In this document: positions 1-5,616 of the stretch, one piece after another | How positions within the stretch are numbered: the first letter of the stretch is position 1 | Layout: every line of letters begins with the position of its first letter | Source of the DNA: Methanobacteriota archaeon | GTDB taxonomy: Archaea > Thermoplasmatota > Poseidoniia > Poseidoniales > Poseidoniaceae | Reading direction: 5' to 3' | DNA length: 5,616 nucleotides | Assembly: GCA_002689565.1 (NCBI GenBank) | Contig: NZGQ01000045.1 | Location: 13,839 to 19,454, forward strand | Made by a program: the position numbers and the translations under genes | Notes under the pieces: generated by a model | Seen by the model: the letters and a program-made list of their open reading frames with translations, nothing else | Told to the model about the DNA's origin: nothing | Databases searched by the model: none

Positions 1-1016
1 CCATCTGAGGCTTCGACGTTATCACCATAACCATCGCCGTCTGAATCCGTCCATTGTTCAGGATTATCATCAAATTCATCGACATCTGACGTATATCCAT
101 CATTATCTGCGTCGATTTCAGAAGGTGCACAACCTACTACAGGATTCAATGTTCCATTATCTAAATACAAGGTTGTATTCACTAGTGTTGTTTTCTGTAT
201 TGGAGTTTCTGGACATTGATCAACATCATCTGTAAATGAATCATAATCAGTATCCCTCTCAGATGGACTACATCCATTTGAGTTAACCATCGAGATTTCT
301 TCGACCGGAGTTTCAACACAGATGTCAAAGTAACCATCAGCGATAGAATCGCCTACACCATCTCCATCAGCATCGATATGCTGCTCAGGATTTGAGGGTA
401 AGTCATCAACTGAATCTGCCCAACCATCTCCATCTGTGTCTAGACAACCGAATAGTCCATCCTTGTACGATGTGCCGCTTACGTTAACACAATCATCACC
501 TTCTAATCCGGAGTTATTATCTCCAAAGCCATCCAAATCAGAATCTAACCATTGGGTTGATTCGAATGGGAAGATATCGACATTGTCACCGAAACCATCT
601 GAATCTGTATCCTTCCATTCGGTGGAATCACTTGGGAAATCGTCCATAGAATCAGCCCAACCATCACCATCTGTGTCAATACATCCTAACAGTCCGTTTG
701 TTGAATTGCCAAATTCATCTACACAATCATCAGAGTTATCTCCGTAACCGTCTAAATCTGTATCGTTCCATTCAGTAATGTCATTAGGATGACTGTCATT
801 CGAGTTCTGCCATCCATCACCATCATTATCAGGACAACCGATGCTGCCAAAAGTGGAGTTTCCTGCAACATCAGGACAATCGTCTATGTCGTTAGTATAA
901 CCATCATTATCATCATCTAATTCATTTTGAGGACATCCATCTAAGTTGACTTCAAGGCCAACTTCAGTTCCAGGACAAAGATCGTCTCCATCCCAAACAC
1001 CGTCTGAGTCATTGTC
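1..1016 (-). repeat. Thrombospondin type 3-like calcium-binding repeat array (continues beyond window)
   Basis: From residue 715 to the edge the protein is a chain of Asp/Asn loops (DNDSDGVWDGDD, DDDNDGYTNDIDD, DNDGDGW, DTDGDGWADS, DADGDGVGDS, DADNDGYTSDVDE, DSDGDGYGDN). Cysteine pairs sit 14-16 residues apart: 728/742, 761/775, 812/826, 890/905 and 947/963. A wider pair is 982/1010. In TSP3 repeats each loop binds calcium and the disulfides lock the turns, giving a stiff rod outside the cell. A higher-order unit of about 49 residues recurs three times here and is listed separately. The array is unfinished at position 1, so the total number of repeats is unknown. Confidence 0.88.
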
Positions 1017-3158
1017 TGGCAAGATATAGTACATATCTTCACCAAGTTTCGCATAAGCGACATACCTTTCCCAAAGGCTAAGGCCGGTGAAGCCCATTTG
1101 TTCCCACTCAAGTTGCCCAGGGTCTGACAACAAATACTTCATGAAATCATGATTCCTTGTTATCTGATCTGCAGAAGTGAATGCACGCATATCGGTTTGT
1201 AAGGGCCAATCTCCGCTACGTGATGCTTCAAGTGAGGCGTTGACAAGAATTCCTCCTGCAGCAACTGCATCGACAGCACCGTGTGTATAATTATCAACCA
1301 ATGGAACGATGTACAATCCGTCATCATTTTCTAGGGTGTAAACTAATTCTGTAAATCCAATACTTCCATCACCAGCAGGTGCTGAGATTCCATTTGTGAC
1401 ATTTTCTCTTGGCTCTCCAACGTTTATTCTGAATCTATTTTGCGTGGATGAATATATGCTCTCACTTTGAGCACAATTAGAACATAGTACGGTTTCTTCA
1501 AGAATTGTAATATCTGAACGATTTTCCCACCTATGTGTCAAAACAATTTCCTGACTATCACAAGAGGAGTGAAGATCCGACCATTCAGGAATTCCATCAC
1601 CATCATCATTAGGTACCACAGAATTCCAAATCAGACCAGGCATTTCTCCGTTTGAAGTGAGAATATTTACATTTGAACCAGATGTAATCCAGCGTACTTG
1701 AGCCATTGACAGCCCCCCAACTGCAGTCATACATGATTCAGTCGAACCTCCTGCCTTAACCATTAGCGCTCCAGCAGCTCTGCCGTATGGAATCTCTATG
1801 ATTTGACCATCGGTATTTACACAATCCCATAAACCGGTAGTGGAATAGTTTGCAGCTTTGGTTGCGTAAACAGGACTGACTCCGTTGGGACTAGAACCAA
1901 TCGGATAACCTGAACTACAGAGTTCAACTGTAGTCAGTATTCGGTCTGATTCCCAATACCCAACTTCCTGATCAACTGTTGGAAAACTAGACCTCCAAGA
2001 ACCCTCCATTAAAGATGTGTAATGCTCCCCTTCGACTCGGATGAATGCATCACTCACCATGATAACCGAAATCCAGCCTCTTCTCCAAGCAAGAACCAAT
2101 CGCTCTCCCTCTGCATCAAATTGTGCACCAAATAAACCTGGTGCCCAGTTTGTTGTAAGATCAATTTCGCCTATTGAATCCCAAGTATCTGTTCTGTAAA
2201 CGAAAGACGATGAATTGTAACCTCTAGCAATAACCATGCTTCCACCATCAGGTGAAAAGTCAATGTCATATACGTGCACGCCCAAAGAAAATGTTTTGAT
2301 TATCGATTTACTTTCGATATCCATGACAATTACCTTACTGTCATGCCCACCAGTGGCAACGTACCTTCCATCCGGACTAATTGCCAAAACTCTGATGTAA
2401 TCTGTATGATTTTGGTGAGCAGTATATTGGCTCCCATTAGATATCCAAAATGCTGAAACTTCCCGGTAGGATGCGACAAAGACCAACCTACCATCGGGAG
2501 TAGTATCGATTCCGCTTATCCAACCGGGTAGTCCGGAATAATTCGCTTCTAAACTCCAGTTGCTCGTGTGATATGAACTCAAAATAGCATCAAATCCACC
2601 ACAAAATACACGATTGTCGTCATTAGACCATGCGACCTCATATACACCGTTGTTAGTTCGACCTTGCCACAAATCAGCAACCATGTTCCCATTTGTTGCA
2701 TTTATTATTTTACAGCCACCATTGTCACTTGCAACAATTAGGTTGTCACCATCGGGTGAAATTTCAATATCGTGGACATCGCCTTGCATCGTATAAAGAA
2801 GCGACAAAAAATTGCCAGATTTATCGTACATTGAGACTTGATTATTTTTGCTACTAGCAAAGAAAACCGAATTATTACGAGCCCAGATGACCGATGTCTT
2901 TTCCCCGCCCATGGTGGTATCTAGTTCGAGTTCATTGGTATCACTCCAATCATACCTAACTGCTTGTTCGAAATTTGCAATACCGTCTCCATCTGAGTCT
3001 GGACACCCTTCCCCTGCGGTGGAAACAGCAGTACCGTAAGCAAATGGACAAATGTCTTCATCATCATCCACTCCATCACTATCACCGTCTAATGCAGTTA
3101 TGATAGGCAAAAAGGATATTGAAACCATCAATGCTGAGAGTATCAGAGCATTTCTCAT
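1..3158 (-). CDS. Large secreted mosaic protein: signal peptide, TSP3 unit, WD40-like beta-propeller, unclassified region, TSP3 repeat array (partial, C-terminus outside window)
   Basis: Reading the minus strand from the ATG at 3158-3156 gives 1052 codons without a stop, and the frame continues off the left edge. Residues 1-22 look like a Sec signal peptide (MRNALILSAL..., probable cleavage after ITA). Residues 24-63 form one Asp-rich calcium-loop unit with Cys37 and Cys52. Residues about 85-375 resemble seven WD40-like blades. Residues 376-714 match no fold I recognise. From 715 to the edge there are repeated DxDGDGxxD loops with paired cysteines, typical of thrombospondin type 3 repeats. 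Many N-x-S/T sequons (NNS, NGS, NHT, NYS, NVT, NAS, NST and others) fit a glycosylated extracellular protein. By family analogy it would be a calcium-stabilised cell-surface or released protein; binding partner and function are unknown. The C-terminus, where an anchor would be expected, is not visible. The start is supported by the signal peptide directly after it. An alternative is a plain surface-layer or adhesion protein. The reading frame and architecture are secure; the role is not. Confidence 0.93.
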   Translation of the reverse strand, partial: MRNALILSALMVSISFLPIITALDGDSDGVDDDEDICPFAYGTAVSTAGEGCPDSDGDGIANFEQAVRYDWSDTNELELDTTMGGEKTSVIWARNNSVFFASSKNNQVSMYDKSGNFLSLLYTMQGDVHDIEISPDGDNLIVASDNGGCKIINATNGNMVADLWQGRTNNGVYEVAWSNDDNRVFCGGFDAILSSYHTSNWSLEANYSGLPGWISGIDTTPDGRLVFVASYREVSAFWISNGSQYTAHQNHTDYIRVLAISPDGRYVATGGHDSKVIVMDIESKSIIKTFSLGVHVYDIDFSPDGGSMVIARGYNSSSFVYRTDTWDSIGEIDLTTNWAPGLFGAQFDAEGERLVLAWRRGWISVIMVSDAFIRVEGEHYTSLMEGSWRSSFPTVDQEVGYWESDRILTTVELCSSGYPIGSSPNGVSPVYATKAANYSTTGLWDCVNTDGQIIEIPYGRAAGALMVKAGGSTESCMTAVGGLSMAQVRWITSGSNVNILTSNGEMPGLIWNSVVPNDDGDGIPEWSDLHSSCDSQEIVLTHRWENRSDITILEETVLCSNCAQSESIYSSTQNRFRINVGEPRENVTNGISAPAGDGSIGFTELVYTLENDDGLYIVPLVDNYTHGAVDAVAAGGILVNASLEASRSGDWPLQTDMRAFTSADQITRNHDFMKYLLSDPGQLEWEQMGFTGLSLWERYVAYAKLGEDMYYILPDNDSDGVWDGDDLCPGTEVGLEVNLDGCPQNELDDDNDGYTNDIDDCPDVAGNSTFGSIGCPDNDGDGWQNSNDSHPNDITEWNDTDLDGYGDNSDDCVDEFGNSTNGLLGCIDTDGDGWADSMDDFPSDSTEWKDTDSDGFGDNVDIFPFESTQWLDSDLDGFGDNNSGLEGDDCVNVSGTSYKDGLFGCLDTDGDGWADSVDDLPSNPEQHIDADGDGVGDSIADGYFDICVETPVEEISMVNSNGCSPSERDTDYDSFTDDVDQCPETPIQKTTLVNTTLYLDNGTLNPVVGCAPSEIDADNDGYTSDVDEFDDNPEQWTDSDGDGYGDNVEASD
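345..881 (-). repeat. Three copies of a 49-50 residue super-repeat within the TSP3 array
   Basis: The copies are residues 760-808 (735-881), 811-859 (582-728) and 889-938 (345-494). Each starts DC, has a GNST-like or similar turn, then GC, D-x-DGDGW, S-x-D, P, an EW or EQ pair, and ends with a D-x-DG-x-GD loop. Copies two and three share the decapeptide DTDGDGWADS (648-677 and 411-440). Their 30 coding bases differ at three positions, all synonymous third bases. A half-unit (about 860-888) lies between them. This points to internal duplication with the protein sequence then conserved. Confidence 0.75.
1017..2033 (-). other. Unclassified middle region of the secreted protein
   Basis: Residues 376-714 lie between the propeller and the TSP3 array and match no domain I recognise. 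The stretch has six cysteines (414, 446, 477, 533, 559, 562), the last two as CSNC. It also holds one isolated acidic loop NDDGDGIPEWSD (517-528), several sequons (NYS 438, NRS 546, NVT 586, NYT 623, NAS 640) and alternating polar and hydrophobic segments that suggest beta structure. The last part (about 655-710) looks more helical and is rich in aromatic residues. It may contain two domains, divided near the acidic loop. It is clearly coding because the frame stays open and continuous with both flanks. Confidence 0.6.
2034..2906 (-). other. WD40-like beta-propeller domain, probably seven blades
   Basis: Residues about 85-375 divide into seven units of roughly 40 residues. The blade core is a hydrophobic strand followed by a turn such as SPDG and a second strand. 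It is seen as IEISPDGDNLIVAS (131-144), VAWSNDDNRVFCGG (175-188), IDTTPDGRLVFVAS (217-230), LAISPDGRYVATGG (258-271), IDFSPDGGSMVIAR (299-312) and AQFDAEGERLVLAW (345-358), with a degenerate first blade near 88-115. Blade five is closest to a classical WD40, with an HTDYIRV start and GGHDSKVIVMD. WD dipeptides are mostly lost, as is common in secreted prokaryotic propellers. Such domains usually serve as binding platforms. The number of blades is my count by eye. Confidence 0.72.
2970..3089 (-). repeat. Isolated N-terminal TSP3-like calcium-binding unit
   Basis: Residues 24-63 contain DGDSDGVDDDED, then CP at 37-38, a 14-residue spacer, GC at 51-52, and a second loop DSDGDGIANFE. The order Asp loop, DxCP, spacer, GCPD, Asp loop is the same module that makes up the C-terminal array. 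Here it stands alone, about 650 residues away from the array. Cys37 and Cys52 probably form a disulfide, and the Asp/Asn side chains probably bind calcium; both are inferred from the TSP3 family. Confidence 0.75.
3093..3158 (-). other. Signal peptide of the large secreted protein
   Basis: Residues 1-22 have a short basic start (Arg2), a hydrophobic core (ALILSALMVSISFLPII) and a small-residue end (TA) directly before the acidic mature sequence LDGDSDG. This pattern fits a Sec signal peptide cleaved by signal peptidase I. There is no Cys after the core, so it is not a lipoprotein signal, and no twin arginine, so it is not a Tat signal. Confidence 0.8.
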
Positions 3159-3188
3159 GCTAAACAACCCTTTAATCAACTACTAAAC

Positions 3189-3197
3189 ATTTTATCC
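3189..3197 (-). promoter_or_regulatory. Possible TATA-like element for the secreted-protein gene
   Basis: The minus strand reads GGATAAAAT here, centred about 35 bases before the ATG at 3158. An archaeal TATA box sits about 25-30 bases before the transcription start, so this would give a leaderless or very short-leader mRNA. An AAAGGG at 3168-3173, nine bases before the ATG, could act as a weak ribosome-binding site. The call rests only on position and composition. Confidence 0.35.
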
Positions 3198-3208
3198 GTA
3201 TCGTTCGG

Positions 3209-3214
3209 AAAAAA
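3209..3214 (-). terminator. Possible oligo-T terminator after the hydroxyacyl-CoA dehydrogenase gene
   Basis: Six T residues on the minus strand follow directly after the TGA stop at 3217-3215. Archaeal RNA polymerase can terminate at such tracts without a hairpin. The tract is short, so read-through into the secreted-protein gene remains possible. Confidence 0.25.
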
Positions 3215-4066
3215 TCAAGAATAATCATAGAATCCTTGTCCAGATTTGCGTCCAAGTTTTCCTTGCTCAACCATCTCGATTAGTAATGGAGCAGGAGCAT
3301 ATTTGTCATCTGCTAATCCTTCATGTAGGACATTCATTATGTGTAAAACGGTATCATTACCAATTAAGTCTGACAAAGCCAGTGGTCCAATTGGATGGTT
3401 CATTCCTAGTTTCATTATACCATCAATTGCCTCAGGTTCTGCAACCCCTTCCTGGAGCGTGAGAATTGCTTCATTGATCATTGGGCAAAGAATTCTGTTC
3501 GATACAAATCCTGGTGAATCATTGCACATCAATGGAATCTTGCCCATACTTTCTGCAGCCTCCAAAACGGTTGAAGTAACATTTTGCGAGGTATCTTTTC
3601 CATTGATTACCTCAACTAGTTTCATGATTGGAACTGGATTCATGAAATGCATTCCAATTACTTTGTCTGGCCTAGATGTTGCGGCAGCAATCTCACTAAT
3701 TGAGATTGAAGAGGTGTTACTAGCTAGAATACAATCGGGTTTACAAATTCCATCTAACTCAGAGAATATTGATAGTTTCAAATCTAAAATTTCTGGCACT
3801 GCTTCGACAACCAAATCGACATCTGAACAGGCCGCTCTATCTACAGCAGTTGTAATTCTTGCACGTGCTGCATCCGCATCTTCTTGGGTCATCCTTTCTT
3901 TGGAAACCAGCTTTGATAGGGACCTTTCAATTGTAGCAATTCCTTTGTCTACGTATTCTTGTTGAATATCAATCATAACTACTTCAATCCCAGCACATGC
4001 TGCGACTTGTGTGATTCCATTACCCATTTGACCTGCGCCCAACACTGCCATTTTTGAGATGCTCAT
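3215..4066 (-). CDS. hbd: 3-hydroxyacyl-CoA (3-hydroxybutyryl-CoA) dehydrogenase, NAD-dependent
   Basis: This cytoplasmic enzyme interconverts 3-hydroxyacyl-CoA and 3-oxoacyl-CoA with NAD, in fatty-acid beta-oxidation or butyryl-CoA-type pathways. Numbering from the ATG at 4066 gives 283 residues. The Rossmann motif GAGQMG is at 10-15, and Asp33 at the end of the second strand favours NAD over NADP. The catalytic set is Ser119 (NTSS), His140 (GMHFMNP), Glu152 (LVEVI) and Asn190 (FVSNR). Its spacing (21, 12 and 50 residues from the His) equals that of human short-chain hydroxyacyl-CoA dehydrogenase. The C-terminal dimerisation domain begins near 186 and ends [12 protein letters not shown]. An in-frame ATG at 4093 would add nine residues (MNKECLGLG). 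I prefer 4066 because the length and His position match clostridial Hbd and a TATA-like element lies about 30 bases upstream. No thiolase, enoyl-CoA hydratase or acyl-CoA dehydrogenase is adjacent, so chain-length preference and direction cannot be inferred. The symbol reflects family similarity only. Confidence 0.95.
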   Translation of the reverse strand: MSISKMAVLGAGQMGNGITQVAACAGIEVVMIDIQQEYVDKGIATIERSLSKLVSKERMTQEDADAARARITTAVDRAACSDVDLVVEAVPEILDLKLSIFSELDGICKPDCILASNTSSISISEIAAATSRPDKVIGMHFMNPVPIMKLVEVINGKDTSQNVTSTVLEAAESMGKIPLMCNDSPGFVSNRILCPMINEAILTLQEGVAEPEAIDGIMKLGMNHPIGPLALSDLIGNDTVLHIMNVLHEGLADDKYAPAPLLIEMVEQGKLGRKSGQGFYDYS

Positions 4067-4093
4067 ACCCAGCCCGAGACATTCCTTGTTCAT

Positions 4094-4100
4094 GATAATT
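4094..4100. promoter_or_regulatory. Possible shared TATA-like element between the divergent dehydrogenase and HD genes
   Basis: GATAATT on the plus strand reads AATTATC on the minus strand, and it is the most AT-rich run in the 69-base gap (4067-4135). Its centre is about 30 bases before the preferred dehydrogenase start at 4066, the right distance for a leaderless archaeal transcript. It is about 39 bases before the HD-gene start at 4136, which is a little far. GTTAAC at 4111-4116 is a weak alternative for that side. Confidence 0.25.
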
Positions 4101-4135
4101 GGCTTCTTCAGTTAACTTGGTTGGTATGAATTCAA

Positions 4136-4609
4136 ATGGTTAATCGATATACCCCGAACATGCGTGAATGGCTTGGTCTCAAGCATGTGTTGAGAGAAGG
4201 TTGGGTAAGAGCAGGCGTTGAATCTCCTGAAAGCGTAGCTGCCCATTCTTGGGGCATGTCGGTTTTAGCAATGCATCTATGCCCTGATGAGTTAGATAAA
4301 ATGCGAGTTTTAGAGATGTGTCTTGTCCATGATTTGCCAGAGGTGGAAGTCGGAGATCTCACACCACATGATGATACCAGTACAAAAAGCGAGGATGAAC
4401 ATCGTGCGATGCAAAGACTTGCTCCGCATTGGCTTGGCCTATTCGAGGAATACGAGGCTGGATTAACTGAGGAAGCAAAATTTGTGAAGTACCTAGACAA
4501 ACTTGACATGGCCTTAATGGCCCGAATTTATGAGGATTCTCAGGGCCTAGATTTGAGTGAATTTATCGCATCCGCTCGTAAAGTTATAGGCGAAACTAAC
4601 TTGAAGTGA
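4136..4609 (+). CDS. HD-domain phosphohydrolase, YfbR/HDDC2-type 5'-deoxynucleotidase
   Basis: The 157-residue product has the metal-binding HD pattern: His37 in PESVAAHSW, His65-Asp66 in LVHDLPEVEVGD, and Asp121 in KFVKYLDKLDMAL. Arg20 and Trp23 (REGWVRAGV) and Glu69 and Asp74 match the other conserved pocket positions of the YfbR/HDDC2 family. That family removes the 5' phosphate from deoxynucleoside monophosphates in nucleotide salvage. The resemblance is to the HDDC2 branch, with its RxGW, PESV, VHD, VGD and EEYE...AKFVK order. At 157 residues it is shorter than bacterial YfbR or human HDDC2, which are about 200, and lacks the extra C-terminal part, but no key residue is missing. An in-frame TGA at 4127-4129 leaves ATG 4136 as the first possible start. 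It is divergent from the dehydrogenase gene and ends 22 bases before the tRNA. The fold and metal site are secure; substrate specificity is inferred. Confidence 0.92.
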   Translation: MVNRYTPNMREWLGLKHVLREGWVRAGVESPESVAAHSWGMSVLAMHLCPDELDKMRVLEMCLVHDLPEVEVGDLTPHDDTSTKSEDEHRAMQRLAPHWLGLFEEYEAGLTEEAKFVKYLDKLDMALMARIYEDSQGLDLSEFIASARKVIGETNLK

Positions 4610-4631
4610 ATCCTCCACGGCGGGACACCAC

Positions 4632-4704
4632 AGTCCTGTAGTGTAGTGGTCCATCATCTCGGGTTTTGGTCCCGGGGACGTCGGTTCGACTCCGACCAGG
4701 ACTA
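4632..4704 (+). tRNA. trnQ: tRNA-Gln (anticodon UUG)
   Basis: A full cloverleaf can be drawn. The seven-pair acceptor stem is AGTCCTG (4632-4638) with CAGGACT (4697-4703), with discriminator A4704. The D arm starts at 4641 and includes the GTGG of the D loop. The anticodon stem is 4659-4663 with 4671-4675 (one G-U pair), around the loop TTTTGGT whose positions 34-36 read TTG. A four-base variable loop follows. The T stem GTCGG/CCGAC encloses TTCGACT. No intron is present and CCA is not encoded. The A1-U72 pair is typical of archaeal tRNA-Gln, whereas bacterial tRNA-Gln usually has U1-A72. Archaea generally make Gln-tRNA from Glu-tRNA with GatDE. It may be co-transcribed with the HD gene 22 bases upstream. 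Confidence 0.95.
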
Positions 4705-4711
4705 TCTTCTA

Positions 4712-5616
4712 TCAGTTTAGATCCCCAAGTGGAATGTTCACAGATTCAGGAATAGAATCTGTCGATAATGAATCGACATTCAACAACCTTCGTGTTTCAT
4801 TTGGATCAATATATAGCGCAGCGCCAATCATTAGGGTTTCTAAAACCGCAGCTATCAAAAACAGTGTTGTGTAGTTATATCTGCTTGCCAGAGGATCAGT
4901 CAATTGGTAACCAATTATGGCAGATAAATTCATCATTGCCATATAGCCTGTGAACTGTGTACCACCTACCTCGCTCCATGTAATTCGCATCATTAGAGAA
5001 AATACATTTATGCTTACAATAGCAAATACAAATGTGTGAATACACCATATTGAGACTAAATATGCTGAATTATTCCACCAAGCATCCGTAAGCCCCCAAA
5101 TTACACTGATGGATGCACCAACTAATGTCGAATAGATGATTACAGATTTACCTCCAAATCTTTTTCCTAATTGCCCGCCTACAACATATCCAAACATTGT
5201 TACCAGCATTATTAGGCCTCCTTTTGTGGCATTGAATTTTTCTTCAGACCAACCGAGTTCGCGTACAAACAATAACGGCAATACAGGAATTAAGAAGTAT
5301 GACAATGATAGGACCAAACTCAGCACAATTCCCAGCTGAGTTGATCTTAATGAGAAAGCTACCTTCAGTTTACGAACTATCTCTTTGAAGGTTTGATTAT
5401 GGAATTTAGTCTCATCTTCCAACATATTTGTCCCAATATCTTGACTCCAGGGGAATTGTTTCTCTCCTGGACGTTCTCTCATGTAAAGCGGAACCAGCAT
5501 AATAAGAATGAGTATTGGAATCTGTAAAAGCAATGCTCCTACAATACCAGTAAAACTGATAATTGTACCTAAACCAGCTCCCCCAACAATTGCACCAATT
5601 ATTTTCGACGTAAACA
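4712..5616 (-). CDS. Major facilitator superfamily permease, C-terminal part (N-terminus outside window)
   Basis: The minus-strand frame ending in TGA at 4714-4712 has no upstream stop before the right edge, so the gene starts outside the window. A TTG at 5533-5531 is only an internal Leu codon inside a membrane segment. The 300 visible residues, numbered from the edge, show helices near 5-25 and 27-45 (probably TM5-TM6), then MRERPGEK and a charged loop (46-90). Helices follow near 92-117, 131-149, 157-174, 184-205, 221-240 and 250-268 (TM7-TM12), then a polar tail. GQLGKRFGGK (147-156) is a motif A-like loop between TM8 and TM9, and GGAGLG resembles the Gly-rich TM5 motif. The segment VGGTQFTGYMAMMNLSAIIG near TM11 recalls AmpG/PAT-family permeases of peptidoglycan fragments or acetyl-CoA. 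The substrate cannot be told. The gene converges on the tRNA with only seven bases between them. Confidence 0.9.
   Translation of the reverse strand, partial: FTSKIIGAIVGGAGLGTIISFTGIVGALLLQIPILILIMLVPLYMRERPGEKQFPWSQDIGTNMLEDETKFHNQTFKEIVRKLKVAFSLRSTQLGIVLSLVLSLSYFLIPVLPLLFVRELGWSEEKFNATKGGLIMLVTMFGYVVGGQLGKRFGGKSVIIYSTLVGASISVIWGLTDAWWNNSAYLVSIWCIHTFVFAIVSINVFSLMMRITWSEVGGTQFTGYMAMMNLSAIIGYQLTDPLASRYNYTTLFLIAAVLETLMIGAALYIDPNETRRLLNVDSLSTDSIPESVNIPLGDLN

Noticed and set aside
436..747. Plus-strand frame giving a Ser/Pro-rich repetitive product
   Set aside because: The repetitiveness is the complement of the TSP3 super-repeats in the minus-strand gene. Other plus-strand frames at 2274-2456, 2614-2796 and 2848-3039 are rejected for the same reason.
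1..1016. Periodic ATC/CATC-rich plus strand that could look like a DNA repeat or CRISPR-like array
   Set aside because: The period follows Asp-Gly codons in the TSP3 array and keeps frame. There are no constant repeats with unique spacers.
3246..3965. Plus-strand open frame of 239 codons antisense to the dehydrogenase gene
   Set aside because: It lies fully inside a gene with intact catalytic residues, and its product has no recognisable motif. Long antisense frames often arise from the codon usage of a conserved gene.
4132..4509. Minus-strand open frame of 125 codons antisense to the HD-domain gene
   Set aside because: The plus-strand frame has all HD-family motifs, while this frame is Ser/Arg-rich with no motif. 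It is a shadow.
4610..4631. A dedicated TATA-type promoter for the tRNA in the spacer after the HD gene
   Set aside because: The 22-base spacer is GC-rich with no TATA-like run at the right distance. A TTATAG within the HD gene (4584-4589) is a possible but unsupported candidate.
5531..5533. TTG as the start codon of the permease
   Set aside because: The frame stays open upstream to the window edge and encodes a hydrophobic Gly-rich segment continuous with the helix, so TTG is an internal Leu. A start here would also leave too few membrane helices.

Overview
This 5.6 kb window is most likely archaeal and fits a marine planktonic euryarchaeon such as Marine Group II (Candidatus Poseidoniales) or a relative. 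That assignment is an inference from four things: the AT-rich base composition; a very large secreted protein with Asp-rich calcium-binding (thrombospondin type 3) repeats and many N-glycosylation sequons; a tRNA-Gln with an A1-U72 pair, the archaeal pattern; and very short spacers with TATA-like elements about 30 bases upstream of start codons. No rRNA or marker protein is present to prove it.

Layout. Positions 1-3158 (minus strand) are one uninterrupted open reading frame that runs off the left edge. Its 1052 visible codons encode a signal peptide, one Cys-paired TSP3 unit, a probable seven-bladed WD40-like beta-propeller, a middle region of about 340 residues that I cannot classify, and a long TSP3 array that is still running at the edge. 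Positions 3215-4066 (minus; a longer start at 4093 is possible) encode an NAD-dependent 3-hydroxyacyl-CoA dehydrogenase with all catalytic residues intact. Divergent from it, 4136-4609 (plus) encodes a compact HD-domain 5'-deoxynucleotidase of the YfbR/HDDC2 type. A tRNA-Gln(UUG) gene follows at 4632-4704 (plus). Positions 4712-5616 (minus) are the C-terminal two thirds of a major facilitator permease whose start lies beyond the right edge.

How the genes relate. The dehydrogenase belongs to acyl-CoA metabolism, the HD protein to nucleotide salvage, the tRNA to translation and the permease to uptake or export. They do not form an obvious shared pathway. The dehydrogenase and the secreted protein are co-directional with 56 bp between them, but that gap holds an oligo-T tract and a TATA-like element, so separate transcription is plausible. 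The HD gene and the tRNA are co-directional with 22 bp between them and could share a transcript. I found no CRISPR array, insertion sequence, riboswitch or defence system, and no gene-free stretch longer than 300 bases. The part most worth attention is the secreted mosaic protein, especially its unclassified middle region.
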